DNA from: Fictibacillus solisalsi
GTDB lineage: Bacteria > Bacillota > Bacilli > Bacillales > Fictibacillaceae
Reading direction: 5' to 3'
Length of the DNA stretch: 64,000 nt
Assembly (NCBI RefSeq): GCF_900103485.1
Contig: NZ_FNHW01000005.1
Coordinates: forward strand, 1 to 64,000
The number at the start of each line of letters is the position of its first letter. Positions within the stretch are counted from its first letter, which is position 1. This document shows, in pieces, positions 59,866-64,000 of this stretch. The notes beneath the pieces were generated by a model, which saw nothing but the letters and a program-made list of their open reading frames with translations, searched no databases and was not told the DNA's origin. Made by a program: the position numbers and the translations under genes.

Positions 59866-60558
59866 CTAGATATTGTTCTTCATCACCACGGGAAAACACG
59901 TTTTTACAGTTTCCATTTTCACGGTAATTCCTTGTTTAATGAGCTCGTTGTATAGATCTTCAATATCATTTTCTCCTGTTACCTTGATTTTATTGTGTGA
60001 AGTTTTTTTTACTAGTTGTACAAATGAGGCACCTGTTCTAAAGAAATACAGGCCGATTGAAGCATAAGGAGATGTGGTCTTTTTAAGTACTTTGACTACT
60101 GTACCATCAGATTTGGCTTTAATATAACTTGAATCTGATTTTATAGATGCAATGCTCCAAATAATACCTCCTGCAGAATTTTGAAGAGGTGACCATGAAC
60201 GATAACCTGTATCAAAAAAGGTATCACCATAATAGATAAGTAAGGGCTGTTGATTATCGATGTACTGTTGGGCCATTAATACAGTTTGTGTCTGACTGCT
60301 CGGCCAAGAGTCTAGGGTAAAGACTGTACATGGGTAGGGACAATGTTGTTTTATTTGTTGTAGCAGTGAATGGTGTTGTAGATCTCGCTTTAAACAGATG
60401 AAAATCAGTTTATAGGGCTTCTGAAAAAAGGGCTTTAATCCTTGTAACGCCCAAGAAAACAATGGTTTTCCCTTGTATTCCACCAACATCTTAGGAAGGG
60501 AATTTTCCGCCTTCTTTCCTTGTTTTTCTCGACTAATCAGAGGGAAAATAATATTCAT
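59866..60558 (-). CDS. sugar-nucleotidyltransferase-like protein
   Basis: 230 residues. The N-terminus NIIFPLISREKQGKKAENSL then PKMLVEYKGKPLFSWALQGL is the NTP-transferase fold (L-x-x-P-K-x-L-x-x-x-x-G-K-P-L), though the usual G-x-G-x-R loop is replaced. IYYGDTFFDTGY supplies the metal Asp. It resembles enzymes that attach a nucleotide to a sugar or choline phosphate (LicC-type). ATG overlaps the upstream stop by 4 nt. Last gene of the operon. The altered first loop leaves activity uncertain. Confidence 0.72.
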   Translation of the reverse strand: MNIIFPLISREKQGKKAENSLPKMLVEYKGKPLFSWALQGLKPFFQKPYKLIFICLKRDLQHHSLLQQIKQHCPYPCTVFTLDSWPSSQTQTVLMAQQYIDNQQPLLIYYGDTFFDTGYRSWSPLQNSAGGIIWSIASIKSDSSYIKAKSDGTVVKVLKKTTSPYASIGLYFFRTGASFVQLVKKTSHNKIKVTGENDIEDLYNELIKQGITVKMETVKTCFPVVMKNNI

Positions 60559-60803
60559 ACCTGATGTTCCTTAATCCACGTTAAAGTATTTCTGCTATTC
60601 CTAAAAAAAGCTTGATCATTAGCAAATGGTTTTCCAGAAACGAATTGACGGTAAGGAGTCTCAGCGTGCTTAAGCAAATCTAACGTTTGTTTCCCTACGT
60701 ACGCAATTCCCTTTTTTATGTTTCGATACTGTATTTTTATATGGCTAGTCGTCTGTATTATTAATTGATATTCCTGGCTCTTTAATTTTTTCCCACTTCT
60801 CAT
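60555..60803 (-). CDS. small protein of the right-edge operon
   Basis: 82 residues, basic: MRSGKKLKSQEYQLIIQTTS, HIKIQYRNIKKGIAYVGKQT, LLKHAETPYRQF. ATG follows TAGGAGG, an excellent site, 10 bp past the kinase stop. It overlaps the next gene by 4 nt. Unknown, but the tight coupling shows it belongs to the pathway. Confidence 0.7.
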   Translation of the reverse strand: MRSGKKLKSQEYQLIIQTTSHIKIQYRNIKKGIAYVGKQTLDLLKHAETPYRQFVSGKPFANDQAFFRNSRNTLTWIKEHQV

Positions 60804-60812
60804 AGTGTCCTC

Positions 60813-61757
60813 CTAGTGCCCATCTTGTAAAAACTGATACAAAAGTTCAGTACCCAACCCATACATAACCCACTGCCGTTGTGGATAGTCCTGGTGGAGT
60901 GGAGTCATGGAAAGAAAAAGAAGTGCTTCTATAAGGCGAACTGTTTTATCATTTAATTGAAGAGTATCGGTCAATATACGGTGAATACCTACTTGTTCCT
61001 TTGTGGTATGGAGGTGGTATTCAATGGAAGTAGAGCTGGTCCTTACATCAAAACAATTATGAATGAGTAAGTCATATCCTGATAAACTGTGCCTAAGTTT
61101 TGCAAGATCATATCGTGGATCTCCATAAGGTGTAAGCTTACCAAAGGATCCTCTTGGATCAATCAATTTAATGCGTTGTGTACGATCATCATAAAAGATA
61201 TTAGAAAAACAAAGATCTCCATGAATAATTGCACCATCGTTTGTATTTAGGAGATTTAAAAGATGGTTTTGATTCTCCATTAATAATAGCAGCGGATTAG
61301 GATATGGCTTTCCGTTAATCTTCAATTCTTTTTTAACATGATTACCCTGATGATCTAGTAGATTTTTTTGTAAATACTCAGTTAATCGGTTTATCGTTTT
61401 GTCCCAATACATTGCGTGAATTTGTTCTTTATTTATGGGCTCTTGGTATTGCTGGAAATCAGATAACATAGATTGCAAGGCCACTCCAACATTTTCCCAA
61501 TTAACTTCACTTTTCCTGATATATAGTTGCGAGAGCGTTGGAACAGAAATACGTTCCAATTCCAAAAACATATCATGGGAATGTAAGGAATAGTCTTGTA
61601 CATAGGGCATATAGATCTGAAGTGGCGCGGGGATTTGAAGATACCATAATATTTCACTATGGAGAATGTCCGTCTTTTCACTGGTTTTTTTTACGGTTAC
61701 ACCATTATTTGTGAGTTGTAAGGAATTGAAGAAACGAGAATTATAACTTTCATTCAT
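60813..61757 (-). CDS. APH/choline-kinase-like phosphotransferase
   Basis: 314 residues from ATG 61757, which follows the upstream stop by 1 nt; the longer frame to 61796 lies inside the peptidase gene. Catalytic loop IIHGDLCFSNIFYDD (Brenner motif H-G-D-x-x-x-x-N) and IKLIDPRGSFGK (metal-binding D-P-R-G) are intact. The N-lobe is divergent. Such kinases phosphorylate choline, amino sugars or antibiotics. Beside a nucleotidyltransferase it suggests activation of a small molecule: phosphorylate, then attach a nucleotide, as in LicA/LicC. Substrate unknown. Confidence 0.82.
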   Translation of the reverse strand: MNESYNSRFFNSLQLTNNGVTVKKTSEKTDILHSEILWYLQIPAPLQIYMPYVQDYSLHSHDMFLELERISVPTLSQLYIRKSEVNWENVGVALQSMLSDFQQYQEPINKEQIHAMYWDKTINRLTEYLQKNLLDHQGNHVKKELKINGKPYPNPLLLLMENQNHLLNLLNTNDGAIIHGDLCFSNIFYDDRTQRIKLIDPRGSFGKLTPYGDPRYDLAKLRHSLSGYDLLIHNCFDVRTSSTSIEYHLHTTKEQVGIHRILTDTLQLNDKTVRLIEALLFLSMTPLHQDYPQRQWVMYGLGTELLYQFLQDGH

Positions 61758-61758
61758 G

Positions 61759-63297
61759 TTAATCACTCTTTGCCTTAAAATAAGCTGTAATTTCATCTTT
61801 TAAATGTTGAGGTGTTACAGGAAGATAAAAATCAGCGGTTGACGCGTCTTTCCATAAGAGAGAAGCCCCTGGATAAAACAAGTATTCTTTTAGATCCTGG
61901 AGTGCCTCCTCCGAAAAGGGCTCTTTAAAAGAGGTTGTCAAATAAATAAAAAGGGTGGAGGCTTGTAATTCCCCAAATAAATAGTTATGGTAGTAAACTG
62001 GTAAGGTTGAGAGGTGAGATTTACTTGCCCAATATGGAAAATCCCAATCATCCGGAGGGTTTATTTTTTGAATGTCATTTACCAATGTCCACCATAGCTT
62101 GTTCAAATTTTGTTCCGGGTTCTCGTATAACTGCATTTCAAACAATGTTAAAGTCATGGTCCAATACAACCTGACCAATAAATTCTGATAATATGTTTCT
62201 TTAGGTAAAGCTTTCGAAAAGTCGTTGGCACCGAAATGGGAAGAATATAAAGGGATTTTTTCAAACAACAAGGCAACCGCTTCGCTGATGAAGATTTGTG
62301 AAGGCTGTTTTAGTATAAAAGGAAGAGCTGAATTGATGAACATTTCATAAACGCCATGACCTAGTTCATGAAGCACTGTCTGAAGGGATTGAAAAGTGGA
62401 ATTTTGATTCACAGAAATTCGAATGTCACCTTGACGGTCAATATGGAAACAAAAACCAGTAGGGCTTTTGTCTTCACTATTGGTAAAGTGCCCATTTTGA
62501 ATGAGGGGTGTGATATCAAGATTAATTTTACTGAAAAAGTGCTGGATATCTAATAAGTCTATAGAGGAACTTGTTGAAGTGTTTTCATAATATTGAAAAA
62601 AAGGGTGCTTATAGTGCCAAGGCCGTAACTCTTCAGAAGATATATTAAACCTTTCCATAATTTCTTCATCAATTGTGTTTTTAAGGTCCTCATAAATGGG
62701 ATCCAGAAAGGATTTAATATGGTTAATGGTTTCTTTTATAGTTTTTACATTTAAATCTTGGGTGGACAATTTCAGTTCGTAAAAGTTTGAGTATCCTTTT
62801 TCGCGGGCAACTTTATTTCTCTTCTCAATTAATTTGAGTAACCGATCCTCGATTTCTTGGCCACTTTTCATATAAGCTTTCCATAACTTTTTACGTTCGT
62901 CTGGGGTAGCTTGTTTTGCAAGTGCTGCAAGAAGTTCGCTCTCAGTATAGACTTGTCCTTCAATCGTAGGCCGAAATGTTGCAAAATGGAAATTCAGCTC
63001 ACTCCAAAGCTCATTAATTTCTTCCCGTAAAGTTAAGTCCTTACTAAACTCTAATGTTTCTTTCCAAAGTGCTTTCAATTGTAAAGATTCAAGATCGTTG
63101 CTGGTTGATCTGTCCTTTTTATGTGAATGAATCAGTTGTTGGACCTCTTTAGATAATAATAATGCTTGGTAATCCTTTTCAGTCTGTTCGGCAACTTCAA
63201 TATAATCTGGATTACCGGTTACAAGTAAATGCCATAAAGAATCCATCATCCGCTCATATTTTTGTTTCATTTCCTTGTTTAACCGTTGTAATTCCAT
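61759..63297 (-). CDS. M3/M2-like zinc metallopeptidase
   Basis: 512 residues, mostly helical. VLHELGHGVYEMFI places the zinc motif H310-E-x-x-H314, and FISEAVALLFEKIPLY gives the third ligand Glu, the pattern of oligopeptidases F/M3 and related M2 enzymes. There is no signal peptide, so it is cytoplasmic. A normal Firmicutes PepF is about 600 residues, so this is a shorter relative. The ATG overlaps closely with the upstream stop (3 nt gap). Its place among kinase, transferase and isomerase genes suggests hydrolysis of an amide in a small molecule or processing of a peptide product. Confidence 0.85.
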   Translation of the reverse strand: MELQRLNKEMKQKYERMMDSLWHLLVTGNPDYIEVAEQTEKDYQALLLSKEVQQLIHSHKKDRSTSNDLESLQLKALWKETLEFSKDLTLREEINELWSELNFHFATFRPTIEGQVYTESELLAALAKQATPDERKKLWKAYMKSGQEIEDRLLKLIEKRNKVAREKGYSNFYELKLSTQDLNVKTIKETINHIKSFLDPIYEDLKNTIDEEIMERFNISSEELRPWHYKHPFFQYYENTSTSSSIDLLDIQHFFSKINLDITPLIQNGHFTNSEDKSPTGFCFHIDRQGDIRISVNQNSTFQSLQTVLHELGHGVYEMFINSALPFILKQPSQIFISEAVALLFEKIPLYSSHFGANDFSKALPKETYYQNLLVRLYWTMTLTLFEMQLYENPEQNLNKLWWTLVNDIQKINPPDDWDFPYWASKSHLSTLPVYYHNYLFGELQASTLFIYLTTSFKEPFSEEALQDLKEYLFYPGASLLWKDASTADFYLPVTPQHLKDEITAYFKAKSD

Positions 63298-63300
63298 AAA

Positions 63301-64000
63301 CTAAGCCTCAAATCCTATGAATTTTTTTACTTCCTCAATGTTATTGTCGATAGTAGCTATGGAAGGTGATGCTTTTTCTTTTTCCTCAATAATCAATAAG
63401 CAATTTTTTGGTAAATGAGTATGGAGGGAAGAAAAAAGACCATGTAATGGTTCTCGAATATGAACGCCTTTTATAAAGGTTGAGAACTGTCGGAAGAAAG
63501 AATGGCAATCAATATTGGCTAGGTTTAAATGAAAGGTGTCAGGTAAGAGAAAAAGAGGTGAATGGACATTCTCTAAAAGTGACTTTATGTCTTCTTCATA
63601 AAAAATGCACTGTTTAAAATGAGGATGAATCGCTGTGGTTATATTATAAGATGCATAAATATTTGTTATTTCTCCAACAAACCTATACATCTCAGAGAGG
63701 GTCGTATGCTTGTACCTTAACCCAGGAGCCAATGCAACCATCGGAACTCGAAGAAGTTCCAGTTTATGGGCAAGTAAACGGTGATGCATTAAAATTTCCC
63801 GTTTTCGATGAATACTTTGAAAGTGACCAAACTCAAATACAGAGGAAAGGGTAAGGTTATGGGCTTCGAGGTCAGATTTGATGACGGAAGGATTTTGGAG
63901 AAGGGCACTTCCCATTTCTACTGATTGCACTCCGTGTTCACAAAGTCGTTTAAAGGCCGTAAGATAGTCATGTTTCCATTGACTAACATGATAGGACAGG
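63301..64000 (-). CDS. TIM-barrel isomerase/epimerase-like protein, partial
   Basis: The open frame runs through the right edge: LSYHVSQWKHDYLTAFKRLC then HGVQSVEMG precede the first in-frame GTG at 63930, so the true start lies outside. TTAIHPHFKQCIFYEEDIKS, LFLLPDTFHLNLANIDCHSF, KGVHIREP and LIIEEKEKA follow the xylose-isomerase-like (AP endonuclease 2 family) barrel, with metal-binding Glu, His and Asp at strand ends. It is the first visible gene of a five-gene leftward operon. Could be a sugar or inosose epimerase; substrate unknown. Confidence 0.72.
   Translation of the reverse strand, partial: LSYHVSQWKHDYLTAFKRLCEHGVQSVEMGSALLQNPSVIKSDLEAHNLTLSSVFEFGHFQSIHRKREILMHHRLLAHKLELLRVPMVALAPGLRYKHTTLSEMYRFVGEITNIYASYNITTAIHPHFKQCIFYEEDIKSLLENVHSPLFLLPDTFHLNLANIDCHSFFRQFSTFIKGVHIREPLHGLFSSLHTHLPKNCLLIIEEKEKASPSIATIDNNIEEVKKFIGFEA

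Noticed and set aside
1-64000. Complete tRNA, rRNA genes or intact insertion sequences
   Set aside because: None found by eye on either strand; only the tRNA-Leu fragment at 2582 and no transposase with terminal inverted repeats.

Overview
The window is about 64 kb of AT-rich DNA from a Bacillaceae host, close to Bacillus, Priestia or Neobacillus. The evidence is strong Shine-Dalgarno sites with many TTG/GTG starts, a SigL-type PTS activator, Spo0E-, SinI-, Rok- and RTP-like proteins, a Bacillus-type LexA box, and DUF2187, DUF3006, DUF1963 and DUF4309 proteins. It reads as a large plasmid, or an element with a plasmid backbone: a Rep_3 initiator with about 20 iterons, a ParA/RHH partition pair, and an actin-type partition operon behind 42-bp repeats. 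Neither end closes; the outermost genes run off both edges.

Layout. 0-6 kb: DUF2187 fragment, Spo0E-like gene, tyrosine recombinase ending beside a tRNA-Leu 3' fragment (probable att), a membrane coiled-coil protein, a PD-(D/E)XK-like nuclease and an inverted relic of a PTS EIIC gene. 6-13.5 kb: decayed phage and host genes (MBL-hydrolase tail plus DUF3006, DnaD-like, recU, terminase small subunit, DUF1963), an orphan 419-residue protein, a sunset-domain protein and an EVE-like/HNH endonuclease. 13.7-25.3 kb: a catabolic island of two complete mannose-family PTSs, each with a SIS-domain protein resembling glycated-amino-acid deglycases. A LevR-type activator, an HPr paralogue and a HAD phosphatase lie between them. 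Both operons have perfectly spaced sigma-54 promoters and matching 21-bp-period upstream repeats. 25-34 kb: small accessory genes, Hsp20, a HepT/MntA toxin-antitoxin pair flanked by Xer-type sites, a second tyrosine recombinase and membrane proteins. 34.7-42.5 kb: RibD/DHFR-like protein, broken arsC, and a catabolic cluster (iron ADH pseudogene, Rieske ferredoxin, amidohydrolase, MFS transporter, cupin dioxygenase-like, SDR) with a divergent GntR regulator. 42.6-59.8 kb: plasmid backbone with an orphan TPP riboswitch, Rok-like silencer, RTP homologue, LexA-N/WYL/YolD SOS locus, AbrB- and SinI-like regulators, a ~935-bp tandem duplication beside parB/parA, Rep and iterons, a duplicated centromere, the actin-type ParM/Alp operon and Fic. 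59.8-64 kb: a tightly coupled leftward operon of nucleotidyltransferase, small protein, APH-like kinase, HExxH peptidase and a TIM-barrel isomerase-like protein.

Putting it together: the replicon copies and segregates itself with Rep/iterons plus two partition systems, and carries homologues of host control proteins that could tune silencing, replication termination and developmental decisions. Its metabolic cargo imports and dismantles a sugar adduct and probably a small aromatic or organic acid. Many cargo genes are decaying, so the accessory part looks like an old, repeatedly rearranged collection. All family assignments are from reading motifs by eye; no database search was run.
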